Source of the DNA: Bordetella genomosp. 1
Lineage (GTDB): Bacteria > Pseudomonadota > Gammaproteobacteria > Burkholderiales > Burkholderiaceae_B
DNA: 64,000 nucleotides
NCBI RefSeq assembly: GCF_002261335.1
Contig: NZ_NEVL01000007.1
Coordinates: forward strand, 186,001 to 250,000
Direction: 5' to 3'
Below are positions 8,878-21,366 of the stretch, piece after piece. The first letter of the stretch is position 1, and each line of letters opens with the position of its first letter. The position numbers and the translations under genes were made by a program. The notes beneath the pieces are model-generated. The model did no database searches and had not been told where the DNA came from. It was given only the letters and a program-made list of their open reading frames with translations.

Positions 8878-8903
8878 CGCCGGTTTCGGACAGGAAACCG
8901 GCG
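8878..8903. repeat. Inverted repeat upstream of ssb
   Basis: A perfect 10-base stem CGCCGGTTTC/GAAACCGGCG with a 6-base loop lies between the MFS stop and the ssb start, on the transcript leading into ssb. It has no T-tract, so it may be a weak terminator of the MFS transcript or an operator for ssb. Confidence 0.45.
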
Positions 8904-9013
8904 TCACGGGGAGAAACCTGGATTTGACCGTCATTATCGACGATTCGCGGCCCGCCCGCAAAGCCGGAGCGGGACACGGGAAGCACGGTTTTGTAACCGC
9001 CCTTGCGGCCGCC

Positions 9014-10198
9014 TCAGGCCAGGGGCTTGAGCGCCCAGGTGACGGCGAGCCACAGCAGCGACAGCGCCGCCGCGGCCCAGAACACGCCGCCGGCGCCGGC
9101 ATGGGCGGCAATCCAGCCGCCCAGCAGGCCGCCGGTGAACAGGCCCGCGGCCTGGGCGGTGTTGTAGAAGCCCAGCGCCAGGCCCTTGTAGGCCTGGGGC
9201 GCCACGCGCGACACCAGCGAAGGCTGCAGCGCCTCCAGCACGTTGAATGCCACGAAAAAGCCCGTGAGCGCCAGGACCAGCGGGTAGAAGCCGGCCCCGG
9301 CGGCCGCGGGCAGCAGCGCACAGACCAGGATCAGCAGCGCCACCGACGCACGCAGCGCGCCCCGGTGCGCGCGCCGCTTCTCGGCGACGAACACCACCGG
9401 CACCATCAACACGAACGAGACCAGGATCACCGGCAGGTAGACGTGCCAGAGCGACTGCGCCGGCAGGTCGCCCAGCTTCAGCAGCAGCGCCGGCACGACC
9501 ACGAACAGCGCCACCTGGATCAAGTGCAGCACGAACACGCCGAAATTCAGCCGCAACAGGTCGCCGTGCAGCAGCACCTCGCGCGGGCTGGCGTTCATGG
9601 TGCGGGCGCCGGTGCGCGGCACCACGGGCACGACCCAGCGCGCCACGGCGAGGCAAGCCAGGCCCAGGCAGGCGATGGTCCAGAACAGGCCGTGCAGGCC
9701 CCAGGCGCCGACCAGCACCGGTGCGAGCACCAGCGACAGCGCGAACGACAGGCCGATGGAGGCGCCCACCATGGCCATGGCGCGGGTGCGCACCTCGTCG
9801 CGGGTGGCATCGGCCAGCCAGGCGGTGACGGCGGCCGAGATGGCGCCGGCGCCCTGGATCGCGCGCCCCACGGTAATCCAGAACACGTCGTCGGCCAGAG
9901 CACAGACCACGCTGCCCGCCACGAACAGCAGCAGGCCCAGCAGCACCACCGGACGGCGGCCCCAGCGGTCGGAGGCCAGTCCGAACGGAATCTGCATGAT
10001 GGCCTGCGTCAGGCCATACATGCCCAGCGCCAGGCCCACGCGCACCGGATCGTCGCCGCCGGGCAGGCCCTTGGCGGCCACGGCGAACACCGGCAGCAGC
10101 AGGAACAGCCCCAGCATGCGACAGGCGAACAGGCCCGCCAGCGCGACGCTCGCGCGGCGCTCGGATGGGGTCAGTTTCAGCGTGGGATGGGCTGCCAT
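9014..10198 (-). CDS. MFS transporter
   Basis: 394 residues with about twelve hydrophobic helices. The major-facilitator motif A is visible as GLASDRWGRRP between helices 2 and 3. The substrate is unknown; it resembles YajR/drug:proton antiporters. The start at MAAHPTLKLTPSERR is chosen because the long open region further upstream has no family character. It sits between uvrA and ssb and is transcribed toward ssb. Confidence 0.88.
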   Translation of the reverse strand: MAAHPTLKLTPSERRASVALAGLFACRMLGLFLLLPVFAVAAKGLPGGDDPVRVGLALGMYGLTQAIMQIPFGLASDRWGRRPVVLLGLLLFVAGSVVCALADDVFWITVGRAIQGAGAISAAVTAWLADATRDEVRTRAMAMVGASIGLSFALSLVLAPVLVGAWGLHGLFWTIACLGLACLAVARWVVPVVPRTGARTMNASPREVLLHGDLLRLNFGVFVLHLIQVALFVVVPALLLKLGDLPAQSLWHVYLPVILVSFVLMVPVVFVAEKRRAHRGALRASVALLILVCALLPAAAGAGFYPLVLALTGFFVAFNVLEALQPSLVSRVAPQAYKGLALGFYNTAQAAGLFTGGLLGGWIAAHAGAGGVFWAAAALSLLWLAVTWALKPLA

Positions 10199-10679
10199 GG
10201 AAATTTGGGGCGGAACAGGAAAACAGAAACGCGGCCCCGGCGACGGCACGGCCCCGGCCGCGCCCCGAGGGACCGGCCGCCAGGCCCGCATACACGGCAG
10301 GGATCGGCGCGCTATAGTACCAAGTTGGCCTTTGAAACTGCTTAAACCGGGCCGGATGAGGGCAAGGCGGCGCCGGGCATGCGGGCGCAGGCGTGGGTAC
10401 GGATTGGGCCGCGGCGCAAGCGGCGGCCGCAACCGCAGACCGAGTCAGGCTCCGCCCCGCACCGAACGCCGCAGCCGTCTTTCTGCCCGGGTCCCGCCTG
10501 CCTGCAACGCGACGGCGTCATGATCCGACGCCGGATGCGGCTGCGGGCTGGTCTGGCGCCGATCCGCCCCCATCTGACCAGGATGGCCGGGACGGCGGCG
10601 CCCGCCGGGCAGCGACAAAGGGCCGTGCAACACCGAACCCGGTGCGCCGTCAGCGCGCCGGGCGACTCGCGGAAGAGCT
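10199..10679. other. Divergent intergenic region, MFS/uvrA
   Basis: 481 bases with no gene that can be supported. An AT-richer patch CTATAGTACCAAG near 10313 may hold a promoter in either direction, but no well-spaced -35 is seen. No LexA-like box was recognised, although uvrA is SOS-controlled in some other bacteria. Confidence 0.4.
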
Positions 10680-13538
<2,859 letters not shown>

Positions 13539-13611
13539 ACTGCCCGTCTGCGGGCCGGCTCGCCGCCGGCCCGTGCTTCGCGCCCGTGGCGCGCTTCCAG
13601 ACGGCTGGCTT

Positions 13612-14271
13612 ATGTACACCCTGTTCATCGGCAACAAGAATTATTCCTCCTGGTCCTTGCGGGCCTGGCTCGCGCTGCGCGCCGCCGGCGTGCCGTTCGA
13701 GGAGCGCAAACTCGGTCTGTGCACCGACGACTTCGCCGCCCAGCTCGGCCGCATCACGCCGGCCGGCCTGGTGCCGGTCCTGCTCGACGGCGACTTCGCC
13801 GTCTGGGACTCGCTGGCCATCTGCGAATACGCGGCCGAGCGCCATCCGGAGCTCGCCCTGTGGCCCGCCGATCCGCGCACCCGCGCACGCGCCCGCTCGA
13901 TCTCCGCGCAGATGCACAGCGGCTTCGGCCAGCTGCGCTCGCTGATGCCCATGAACATCGAGGCGCACCTGCCCGGCATCGACCTCGGCGCCGCCCAGCA
14001 AGACATCTCGCGCGTGCAGGCCATCTGGCAGGACACCCGCGCCGAGTTCGGCCAGGGCGGTCCATTCCTGTTCGGCCGCTTCAGCATCGCCGACGCGTTC
14101 TATGCGCCCATCGTGTCGCGCTTCACCACCTACGGCGTGGCCGCAGCCGGCCCGGTGCGCGACTACATGGACGCCGTGCTCGACCTGCCCGCCATGCGCG
14201 AGTGGACGGAGGGCGCGCTGGCCGAACAGACCTTCGTCGCCATCGACGAGCCGTACCGCACGCATCGTTGA
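13612..14271 (+). CDS. Glutathione S-transferase family protein
   Basis: 219 residues. The N-terminal thioredoxin-like domain starts MYTLFIGNKNYSSWSLRAWL, with the catalytic Ser/Tyr region at NYSSWS and the glutathione-binding GLVPVLLDGD...WDSLAICEY. The all-helical C-terminal domain ends near the stop. It resembles the YfcF/maleylacetoacetate isomerase-like branch; the substrate is unknown. The start is set by homology, since the frame is open further upstream and no strong ribosome site is seen. Confidence 0.88.
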   Translation: MYTLFIGNKNYSSWSLRAWLALRAAGVPFEERKLGLCTDDFAAQLGRITPAGLVPVLLDGDFAVWDSLAICEYAAERHPELALWPADPRTRARARSISAQMHSGFGQLRSLMPMNIEAHLPGIDLGAAQQDISRVQAIWQDTRAEFGQGGPFLFGRFSIADAFYAPIVSRFTTYGVAAAGPVRDYMDAVLDLPAMREWTEGALAEQTFVAIDEPYRTHR

Positions 14272-14296
14272 AGCCTGGAAGGTTGTCCGCGCAACC
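14268..14296 (+). repeat. Dispersed stem-loop repeat, copy A
   Basis: TTGAAGCCTGGAAGGTTG followed by TC and CGCGCAACC. The first 18 bases recur exactly, inverted, at 30564-30581, again followed by CGCGCAAC after two differing bases. GGTTG and CAACC can pair. This copy overlaps the GST stop codon. Confidence 0.6.
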
Positions 14297-14432
14297 AGCG
14301 CGGGCGGCCCGCCATCTACCGACCTCGCAGTCGGTTACGCCGCACCGGCCCGCGCCTGGGCATGGGGTGAACTTGAGGTAAATTTGCTGCTGCTGTTACA
14401 GCGCCTGCCGTTTTCCCCACTCGCCCCGCCTC

Positions 14433-15515
14433 ATGGACGCTTCTTGTGAACTCCGGATCGCCAGCGCCCTTTACGAGGGCGTGGCCGACACACAGCAATG
14501 GCAACGCGCATTGCGCATGGCGGCGCGCGCCGTCGACACCGATCGCTGTGCGCTGCTGGCCCGCGACCGCGACACCGACCAGGTGCGCGTGATCGAGATG
14601 GCCGGCCTGAGCGATGCGCTGCTGGCCGAGTACGAGGCGCACTATCACCGCATCGACGAGGTGCTGCCCAGCGTCGATCGCCTGCCCAGCGGCAACTGCC
14701 TGCTGGACCAGCGCGACATCGGCGTCGAGACCATGCAGCGCTCGCCGTTCTACCAGGATTTCCTGCATCCCCACGGCATCGGCTCGCTGATGGTGACGCG
14801 CACGCTGCACACCGAAGACACCGAATGGAGCATGTCGTTCCAGCGCGGCACGGACCAGGGCTATTTCGAGCCCGAGCACGAACAGATCCTGTTGCGCATG
14901 CTGCCGCACTTCCGCCGCGCGCTGAAGTTGCGCGTGCAACTGGGTGAGCTCGAACAGCGCGCCCGCCTGGGGCGCGCCGCGCTCGACACCTTCGCCACGC
15001 CGTTGCTGCTGTGTTCGATGGCCGGACGCGTGCTGCTGGCCAACGACGGCGGCGAGGCCTGGTTCCGGCGTGCCGGCGCCCAGGTCATGAACCTGCCCGC
15101 GTGGCGCCGCCTGCTGACGCGCGCCACCGCGAGCGCCGGCATGGTGGGCGCGCTGGCCGATGCCCACCGCCTGCCCGACGGCACGCTGCTGATCGCGTTG
15201 CCCGCGCCGGCCTCGTTGCGCGAGGCCGCGGGCCGCGACGAGCCGCTCGCCCTGATCCTGGTCCACACCCACCTCACGCCCCGCCCCGTGCCGCACGGCG
15301 TGCTGCGCGAACTGTTCCGGTTGAGCGCGGCCGAGTGCCGTCTGCTGGACTGCCTGGTCAATGGCGCCACGCTGGCGCAGGCGGCCGCGCAGCTCGGTAT
15401 CGCGCTCGAGACCGCGCGCACCCAGAGCAAGGCCGTGCTGCAGAAGACCGGCGCGCAGCGCCAGGCCGCCCTGCTGCGCATGATCAGCGTGCTGCAGAGC
15501 CCCGCCCCGCACTGA
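14433..15515 (+). CDS. LuxR-family transcriptional regulator (orphan)
   Basis: 360 residues. A GAF/PAS-like sensor region occupies about 1-280 and a LuxR-type helix-turn-helix the last 65 (LSAAECRLLDCLVNGATLAQ, then ETARTQSKAVLQKTG). There is no receiver domain and no adjacent LuxI-type synthase, so the ligand and targets are unknown. It begins at ATG 14433. The neighbours are a GST and the dgt end of the aro operon, neither obviously related. Confidence 0.85.
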   Translation: MDASCELRIASALYEGVADTQQWQRALRMAARAVDTDRCALLARDRDTDQVRVIEMAGLSDALLAEYEAHYHRIDEVLPSVDRLPSGNCLLDQRDIGVETMQRSPFYQDFLHPHGIGSLMVTRTLHTEDTEWSMSFQRGTDQGYFEPEHEQILLRMLPHFRRALKLRVQLGELEQRARLGRAALDTFATPLLLCSMAGRVLLANDGGEAWFRRAGAQVMNLPAWRRLLTRATASAGMVGALADAHRLPDGTLLIALPAPASLREAAGRDEPLALILVHTHLTPRPVPHGVLRELFRLSAAECRLLDCLVNGATLAQAAAQLGIALETARTQSKAVLQKTGAQRQAALLRMISVLQSPAPH

Positions 15516-15526
15516 CCAAAGCTCGA

Positions 15527-15544
15527 CAGTGACGCGCGTCACTG
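15527..15544. repeat. 18-base perfect palindrome downstream of LuxR gene
   Basis: CAGTGACGCGCGTCACTG is a perfect palindrome 12 bases after the LuxR stop codon. It has no T-tract after it. It may be an operator or a terminator stem. A further inverted repeat, TGATGCGAC and GTCGCATCA separated by 13 bases, lies near 15667-15697. Confidence 0.5.
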
Positions 15545-15566
15545 ACGCGCAGCCCCCTCCCGATCA

Positions 15567-15580
15567 TTGCGCGCGCAACC
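15567..15580. repeat. TTGCGCGCGCAACC palindromic repeat, copy 2
   Basis: Exact 14-base match to the copies at 5804 and 30555. It lies 22 bases after the 18-base palindrome, between the LuxR and dgt genes. Confidence 0.5.
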
Positions 15581-15773
15581 GCTTGCCACGGCGCCTGGCG
15601 CTGTCGAGAAAAAGACAGGAATTCTGGGGATATCGGCTGCGCCGACAAAAAAGAACCGCCGACTCTGATGCGACGGGAGCCCCGATTGTCGCATCACAGT
15701 GGGCGGGAAAGCACGGCGAATGTGCATCCACGATGCTATGGGTCCCGGGCCTGCGACGCATCACCCCTTGGGG

Positions 15774-15814
15774 TGAAAAAGCCCGCAACCTAGGGTTCTA
15801 CCCAGGTAGCGGGC
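15774..15814 (-). terminator. Terminator of the aroK-aroB-dgt operon
   Basis: Read on the minus strand, a stem of 14 positions with two mismatches (GCCCGCTACCTGGG pairing with CTAGGTTGCGGGC-type arm) is followed directly by TTTTT. It lies 20 bases after the dgt stop. Confidence 0.85.
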
Positions 15815-15834
15815 GAGACGCACGTCTTGCCCGC

Positions 15835-16992
15835 TCAGCCCATGTCGAACAACCGCCGATGCTCGCTGATGGCGTAGCGATCGGTCATGCCGGCGATGTA
15901 GTCGGAGATCGCGCGCGCCTGCGTCACCTCGGTGTCGCGGCGATAGTCGGGCGGCAGCAGGCGCGGGTCGTCGAGGAACACCTCGAACAGCTCGCGCACG
16001 ATGCGGCGCGCCTTGCGCGTCATGCGCACCACCTGGTAGTGGCGATAGAGATTGTCGAACAGGAATTTCTTCAGCTGATCGGCCTCGCGGCGGATCTCGG
16101 GCGAGAAGCCCGCCAGCGGGCCGGCCCGGCGCGCCTCGTCGGCGCTGGCCGGCGCGGCATGCAGGATGCGCTCCTGCGAGGTGCCGGTGAGATCCACGAT
16201 CAGGGTGTTGATCATGCGCCGGATGGTCTCGGCGGTGGCGCGCCGCGTGGGCAGGCGCGGATATTTCGCCAGCACCGATTCGTAGTGGCGCGCGAAGATG
16301 CCCACCTCGAGCAGCTGCTCGATCGTGATCAGGCCCGAGCGCAGGCCGTCGTCGATGTCGTGGTTGTTGTAGGCGATCTCGTCGGCCAGGTTGGCCAGTT
16401 GCGCTTCGAGCGAGGGCTGCGTGCGGTCGATGAAGCGCTGGCCCACGTCGCCCAGCTGGCGCGCATGCGCCGCCGAGCAATGCTTGAGGATGCCTTCGCG
16501 CGTTTCGAAGCAGAGGTTCAGGCCGTTGAACTCGGCGTAGCGCTCCTCGAGCTCGTCGACCACGCGCAGGCTCTGCAGGTTGTGCTCGAAGCCGCCCGCC
16601 TCGGGCACCAGCTCGCGCATGCAGGCGTTGAGCTCGTCCTGGCCGGCATGACCGAACGGCGTGTGGCCGAGGTCGTGCGCCAGCGCGATGGCCTCGGTCA
16701 GGTCTTCGGACAGCCGCAGGCTGCGCGCCAGCGTGCGCGCGATCTGCGCCACTTCGAGGCTGTGCGTGAGGCGCGTGCGGAACAGATCGCCCTCGTGATT
16801 GACGAAGACCTGGGTCTTGTACTCGAGGCGGCGAAACGCGTTCGCATGCACGATGCGATCGCGGTCGCGCTGGAATTCGCTGCGGTTTTCCGGCGCCGGC
16901 TCCGGGTGCCGGCGGCCGCGGCTGCGGGCGGGGTCGGATGCATAAGAAGCCAATTCGTTCATCGCACTCACCACCGTCCCGCCCTCGCTCAT
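15835..16992 (-). CDS. dgt: dGTP triphosphohydrolase-like protein
   Basis: 385 residues. It splits dNTPs to nucleosides and tripolyphosphate. The HD-domain metal ligands are seen in THSLEVAQ and [13 protein letters not shown], with a further Asp in [12 protein letters not shown]. The ATG overlaps the aroB stop as ATGA, so translation is coupled; a second start at MNELAS ten residues later is possible. It is the last gene of aroK-aroB-dgt, followed by a clear terminator. Confidence 0.95.
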   Translation of the reverse strand: MSEGGTVVSAMNELASYASDPARSRGRRHPEPAPENRSEFQRDRDRIVHANAFRRLEYKTQVFVNHEGDLFRTRLTHSLEVAQIARTLARSLRLSEDLTEAIALAHDLGHTPFGHAGQDELNACMRELVPEAGGFEHNLQSLRVVDELEERYAEFNGLNLCFETREGILKHCSAAHARQLGDVGQRFIDRTQPSLEAQLANLADEIAYNNHDIDDGLRSGLITIEQLLEVGIFARHYESVLAKYPRLPTRRATAETIRRMINTLIVDLTGTSQERILHAAPASADEARRAGPLAGFSPEIRREADQLKKFLFDNLYRHYQVVRMTRKARRIVRELFEVFLDDPRLLPPDYRRDTEVTQARAISDYIAGMTDRYAISEHRRLFDMG

Positions 16993-18065
16993 TGAATCGT
17001 TCGTTGCAGTACCGCTGCCACCGCCGCCTGCGGCGCGCCGCGCGTGACGGCCTCGCCGATGCGCGGCAGCAGCACGAATTTGATCTCGCCGCCCTCGGTC
17101 TTCTTGTCGACCTGCATCAGCGCGATCCAGCGTTCCAGCCCCAGGTCGGGTGCCACCACCGGGCAGCCGATGGCCTGCACGAGCGCGCGCACCCGCGCCA
17201 CGTCGGCCGCCGGGAAGCCGCAGACCTCGGCCGACAGCTCGGCCGCCTGCACCATGCCGCAACCGACGGCCTCGCCGTGCAGCCACTCACCATACCCCAG
17301 GCCCGACTCGATGGCATGGCCGAACGTGTGGCCCAGGTTGAGAATGGCGCGCAAGCCGGACTCGCGCTCGTCCTTGCCCACCACCTGCGCCTTGAGCTCG
17401 CAGGAACGGCGGATCGCATGGGCCACGGCGTCGGCGTCGAGCGCGCGCAGCGCGGCCGCGTTCTGCTCACACCAGTCCCAGAAGACCGGATCCAGGATCA
17501 GGCCGTATTTGATGACCTCGGCCAGGCCCGCCGACACCTCGCGCGCGGGCAGCGTCTGCAGCACGTCGGTGTCGATCTCGACGGCCACCGGCTGGTAGAA
17601 CGCGCCGATCATGTTCTTGCCCAGCGGATGGTTGACCGCCGTCTTGCCGCCCACCGACGAATCCACCTGCGCCAGCAGCGTGGTCGGCACCTGCACGAAG
17701 CGCACGCCGCGCATGTAGACGGCCGCGGCGAAGCCGGTCATGTCGCCGATCACGCCGCCGCCCAGCGCCACCAGCACCGCGCGGCGGTCCAGGCGATTCT
17801 CGAGCATGGCGTCGAAGATGAGGTTGAGCGTCTGCCAATCCTTGTGCGCCTCGCCGTCGGGCAGCTCGATGCGCAGCACCTTGCGGCCCGTGCGCGCCAG
17901 CGCCGCCTCGGCGCGCGCGCCGTAGAGCGCGCCCACGGTGGGATTGGTGACGATGGCGATCGTGGTGGCGTCGGCGGGGATGGCCTCGTCCAGGCGATCG
18001 ATGCGGCCGGGCGCGATGCGGATCGGGTACTGGCCGCCCGGGGTGTCGACTTCTACAACGTTCAT
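16989..18065 (-). CDS. aroB: 3-dehydroquinate synthase
   Basis: 358 residues. It converts DAHP to 3-dehydroquinate, the second step of the shikimate pathway. NAD-binding [11 protein letters not shown], substrate-binding [13 protein letters not shown] and the metal ligands in [16 protein letters not shown] and GEAV are all present. Its ATG overlaps the aroK stop (ATGA) and its stop overlaps dgt, so the three genes are tightly coupled. Confidence 0.98.
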   Translation of the reverse strand: MNVVEVDTPGGQYPIRIAPGRIDRLDEAIPADATTIAIVTNPTVGALYGARAEAALARTGRKVLRIELPDGEAHKDWQTLNLIFDAMLENRLDRRAVLVALGGGVIGDMTGFAAAVYMRGVRFVQVPTTLLAQVDSSVGGKTAVNHPLGKNMIGAFYQPVAVEIDTDVLQTLPAREVSAGLAEVIKYGLILDPVFWDWCEQNAAALRALDADAVAHAIRRSCELKAQVVGKDERESGLRAILNLGHTFGHAIESGLGYGEWLHGEAVGCGMVQAAELSAEVCGFPAADVARVRALVQAIGCPVVAPDLGLERWIALMQVDKKTEGGEIKFVLLPRIGEAVTRGAPQAAVAAVLQRTIQ

Positions 18066-18709
18066 GAGGTGTGCTTCTCGTACGCCTGCAGCTTGGGCAG
18101 GATGGATTTGACCAGCGTCGTGATGGGGGCCGATCCGGTCTCGATCACGAGGTCGGCCACCTCGACATACAGCGGCTCGCGCTTGACCATCAGGTCGCGC
18201 AGCGTGCCGCGCGGATCCGCGGTGGCCAGGAGGGGACGGTTGCGGTCGCGGCAGGTGCGGCGGTAGAGCTCGTCCACGCTCGCGCGCAGATACAGCACGA
18301 TGCCGCGTGCCTTGAGGGCCGCGCGATTGTCGTCCGCGAGCACCGCGCCCCCGCCGGTGGCGAGAATAATCCCGCGCCGTTGGGTACACTCTTGCAGAGC
18401 AGCCGCCTCGCGCCGCCGGAATCCCGCCTCGCCCTCGATCTCGAAGATCACCGGCACGCGCACGCCGCAGCGCGCCTCGAGCTCATGATCCAGATCGACG
18501 AAGTCGCGTCCCAGCGCACGCGCCAGGCCACGGCCGATGGTGGTCTTGCCGGCCCCCATCATCCCGACCAGGAAGATCGGCAGATCGTGCGGCAGGTGCA
18601 GCAACGGTTCCACGCATTCCGCGGGGCACACAGGCGCCGCGGCTTCAGGGCAATCGTCGGGCAACGGGTCAGGATCGGACTCGTCGCAAGTGTGGGCGGA
18701 AAGATTCAT
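18062..18709 (-). CDS. aroK: Shikimate kinase
   Basis: 215 residues. It phosphorylates shikimate with ATP. Walker [17 protein letters not shown], the substrate site [16 protein letters not shown] and the lid RNRPLL are complete. About 45 Asp/Pro/Cys-rich residues precede the core, longer than in E. coli AroK; the ATG at 18709 or a later in-frame start could be real. A GATAAT hexamer at 18716-18721 lies so close that the transcript would have almost no leader. Confidence 0.95.
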   Translation of the reverse strand: MNLSAHTCDESDPDPLPDDCPEAAAPVCPAECVEPLLHLPHDLPIFLVGMMGAGKTTIGRGLARALGRDFVDLDHELEARCGVRVPVIFEIEGEAGFRRREAAALQECTQRRGIILATGGGAVLADDNRAALKARGIVLYLRASVDELYRRTCRDRNRPLLATADPRGTLRDLMVKREPLYVEVADLVIETGSAPITTLVKSILPKLQAYEKHTS

Positions 18710-18734
18710 ATCGGCATTATCCCATCGCCGCCAG

Positions 18735-18762
18735 TTGCCCGCTTACCACAACGATTTATTTT
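18735..18762 (+). promoter_or_regulatory. Candidate mrcA promoter
   Basis: TTGCCC and TATTTT are separated by 16 bases, a fair sigma-70 match, about 60 bases before the mrcA start in the divergent aroK/mrcA gap. Confidence 0.4.
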
Positions 18763-18822
18763 GTTACAGAAACCGGCCATCCCTCAGCGGGTCGGGCCGG
18801 AGATCACCGTAAAATCGCCGCG

Positions 18823-21261
18823 ATGAGCAAGCGTCCGAATTCCAAAGAAGAGCAGTCCGCCCCCAGCGGGTCCCCGTTTTTGCGATTTTTCGTCAAGACC
18901 GGCATTTTCTGTGCGGGCCTGGCGCTGTGTGGCGCATTGCTGGCCGGCATGGCGCTGGCGCTGGCCTGGCCCAATCTGCCCGACCTGCACGCCATGACCG
19001 ACTACCGGCCGCGCGTGCCGCTGCGCGTCTACACGGCCGACAAGGTCCTGATCGGCGAGTTCGGTGAAGAGCGCCGCAACGTGCTTCGCTTCAACGAGAT
19101 TCCCGACGTCATGAAGTCGGCCGTGCTCGCGGCCGAAGACGACCGCTTCTATCAACACGGCGGCATCGACTGGATGGGGGTGGCGCGCGCGGGCCTCACC
19201 AACCTCGTCAACATGTCCAAGACGCAGGGCGCCAGCACGATCACGATGCAGGTCGCGCGCAACTTCTATCTCTCTTCCGAAAAGACGTACTCGCGCAAGT
19301 TCTACGAACTGCTGCTCACGTTCAAGATCGAGAACGAGCTCACCAAGGACCAGATCCTCGAGCTCTACATGAACCAGATTTACCTGGGCCACCGCGCCTA
19401 TGGCTTCGCCGCCGCCTCGCGCACCTACTTCGGCAAGCCGCTGTCGCAGGTCACGCCCGCCGAGGCCGCCATGCTGGCCGGCATCCCGAAGGCGCCGTCG
19501 CGCTTCAACCCGATCTCGAACCGTCCGCGCGCCGAGCTGCGCCAGCGCTACGTGCTGGGCCGCATGTATTCGCTGGGCTATCTCACCGAGCCGGAATACA
19601 AGGAAGCGATGGCCCAGCCCATCGTGATGAAGTCGGCCGAGGGCACCCCCGCCGGCGGCTATGCGATCCACGGCGAATACGTGGCCGAACTGGCGCGCCA
19701 GCTGCTCTACGGCGTGTACCAGGACAACCTGTACTCGCGCGGCATCAACATCTACACCACGGTCACCTCGAAAGACCAGGAAGCCGCCTACCGCGCCGTG
19801 CGCGAAGGCGTGCTCGAGTACACGCGCCGCGCGCCCTACCCGGGCCCGGAAGAGCAACTCGAGATGCCGGCCGGCACCGAAAGCAATCCGCAGGCCCTCG
19901 ATGACTTCCTCGACGGCGTGTTCGACAAATACCCCGACAGCGCCGACCTGCTCACCGCGCTGGTGCTGTCCGCCAGCCCCACCGAAGTGAAGGTGGCGCG
20001 CAGCTCGCGCGAGATCATCTCGATCACCGACAAGAAGGCGCTCGGCGTGATCGCGCGTTCGCTCAACGACAAGGCCAAGCCCGAACAGCGCCTCAAGCGC
20101 GGCTCGGTGGTCTACATCCACAAATACAACGACGGCTGGGAAGTGATCAACATGCCGTCGGTGCAGGCGGCCTTCGTGGCCCTCGCCCCGCAGGACGGCG
20201 CGATCCGCGCGCTGGTCGGCGGCTTCGACTTCTATCGCGGCAACTTCAACCGCGTGACGCAGGCGTGGCGCCAGCCCGGCTCCAGCATCAAGCCCTTCAT
20301 CTACGCGGCTTCGCTCGAGCGCGGCCTGACCCCGGGCACGCAGATCTCCGACCAGCCGTTCGAGCTCTCGGCCGCGCAGACCGGCTCCAAGGCCTGGCAC
20401 CCCAAAAACTACGGCAACCAGTACGAGCCCATGCTGACGATGCGCCAGGGCCTGTACAAGTCGAAGAACATGGTCTCGATCCGCATCCTCGAGGCGATCG
20501 GCCCGCAGTATGCGCAGGAATACCTGACCCGCTTCGGCTTCGACAAGGCACGCCAGCCGGCCGTGCTGCCGCTCGCGCTCGGCGCGGGCTCGGTCACGCC
20601 GCTGCAGCTGGCCGGCGCGTTCTCGGTATTCGCCAACGGCGGCTATCGCGTCACGCCGTTCCTGATCGACAAGGTCACCGACAGCTCCGGCAAGGTGCTG
20701 ATGCAGGCCCGTCCGGTGGTGGCGGGCGACGCCGCGGCGCGCGCGATCGATCCGCGCACCGCCTGGGTCGCCGACGACATGCTGCGCGGTGTCGCCACCA
20801 GCGGCACGGCCGCGCGCGCCCGCGTCATGCTCAAGCGCAACGACCTGGCCGGCAAGACCGGCACCACCAACGAATCGGTCGACGCGTGGTTCTCCGGCTA
20901 CACGCCGAGCCTCGTGGCCACCGCCTGGCTGGGCTTCGACCAGCCGCGTTCGCTCGGCTCGCGCGAAACCGGCGGCGGCGCCGCCATGCCGATCTGGGTC
21001 GATTTCATGCAGGAAGCGCTCAAGGGCGTGCCCGAAGAGAAGCAACGTCCGCGTCCCGACGGCCTGCTGGCCGAGGGCGGCGACTACTATTTCTCGGAAT
21101 TCCCGCCCGGACAGGCCGTGGCGCGGCTGGGGCTGCCGCAGGCGGGCGATGCGCTCGGCGACTTCCTGAACGGCCTGACCGGCCAGGAAGGCCCGATCCG
21201 TGCCGCGCCGGGCGTGGGCGCGAGCTCGTCGCAACCCTGGTCGCAGAACATCCCGTTCTGA
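18823..21261 (+). CDS. mrcA: Penicillin-binding protein 1A
   Basis: 812 residues. This bifunctional peptidoglycan synthase has one N-terminal membrane anchor (FFVKTGIFCAGLALCGALLA), a GT51 glycosyltransferase domain (EDDRFYQHGGID, QGASTITMQVARN) and a transpeptidase domain with active Ser in GSSIKPF, SKN in SKNMVS and KTG in GKTGTTNES. It acts in the periplasm at the inner membrane. It is divergent from aroK; the pilMNOPQ genes often found between these two are absent. Confidence 0.97.
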   Translation: MSKRPNSKEEQSAPSGSPFLRFFVKTGIFCAGLALCGALLAGMALALAWPNLPDLHAMTDYRPRVPLRVYTADKVLIGEFGEERRNVLRFNEIPDVMKSAVLAAEDDRFYQHGGIDWMGVARAGLTNLVNMSKTQGASTITMQVARNFYLSSEKTYSRKFYELLLTFKIENELTKDQILELYMNQIYLGHRAYGFAAASRTYFGKPLSQVTPAEAAMLAGIPKAPSRFNPISNRPRAELRQRYVLGRMYSLGYLTEPEYKEAMAQPIVMKSAEGTPAGGYAIHGEYVAELARQLLYGVYQDNLYSRGINIYTTVTSKDQEAAYRAVREGVLEYTRRAPYPGPEEQLEMPAGTESNPQALDDFLDGVFDKYPDSADLLTALVLSASPTEVKVARSSREIISITDKKALGVIARSLNDKAKPEQRLKRGSVVYIHKYNDGWEVINMPSVQAAFVALAPQDGAIRALVGGFDFYRGNFNRVTQAWRQPGSSIKPFIYAASLERGLTPGTQISDQPFELSAAQTGSKAWHPKNYGNQYEPMLTMRQGLYKSKNMVSIRILEAIGPQYAQEYLTRFGFDKARQPAVLPLALGAGSVTPLQLAGAFSVFANGGYRVTPFLIDKVTDSSGKVLMQARPVVAGDAAARAIDPRTAWVADDMLRGVATSGTAARARVMLKRNDLAGKTGTTNESVDAWFSGYTPSLVATAWLGFDQPRSLGSRETGGGAAMPIWVDFMQEALKGVPEEKQRPRPDGLLAEGGDYYFSEFPPGQAVARLGLPQAGDALGDFLNGLTGQEGPIRAAPGVGASSSQPWSQNIPF

Positions 21262-21341
21262 GGTGGAGGCCGCGCCCGCGGGCGCGGCAGTCGGATCGGG
21301 TGAGCGGCCGGCCCAGGGAAACCGGGCCGGCGCAGACAGCG

Positions 21342-21366
21342 GGCCGGCATGCAGCCGGCCTCGTCT
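21342..21366 (+). terminator. Candidate mrcA terminator
   Basis: GGCCGGC and GCCGGCC form a 7-base stem followed by TCGTCTTT. It lies 80 bases after mrcA and touches the end of the converging cyaY gene. Confidence 0.55.

Larger units (their letters stand above)
15516..15773. other. Intergenic region LuxR gene/dgt
   Basis: About 320 bases lie between the converging LuxR and dgt genes. They hold the 18-base palindrome, a copy of the TTGCGCGCGCAACC repeat, another inverted repeat and the dgt terminator. No coding sequence can be supported. Confidence 0.5.

Noticed and set aside
10199-10679. LexA-controlled promoter for uvrA
   Set aside because: No CTG-N10-CAG-type box was found in the divergent gap.
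18784-21234. Long minus-strand open frame across mrcA
   Set aside because: Antisense shadow of PBP1A; Arg/Gly/Ala-rich without any motif.
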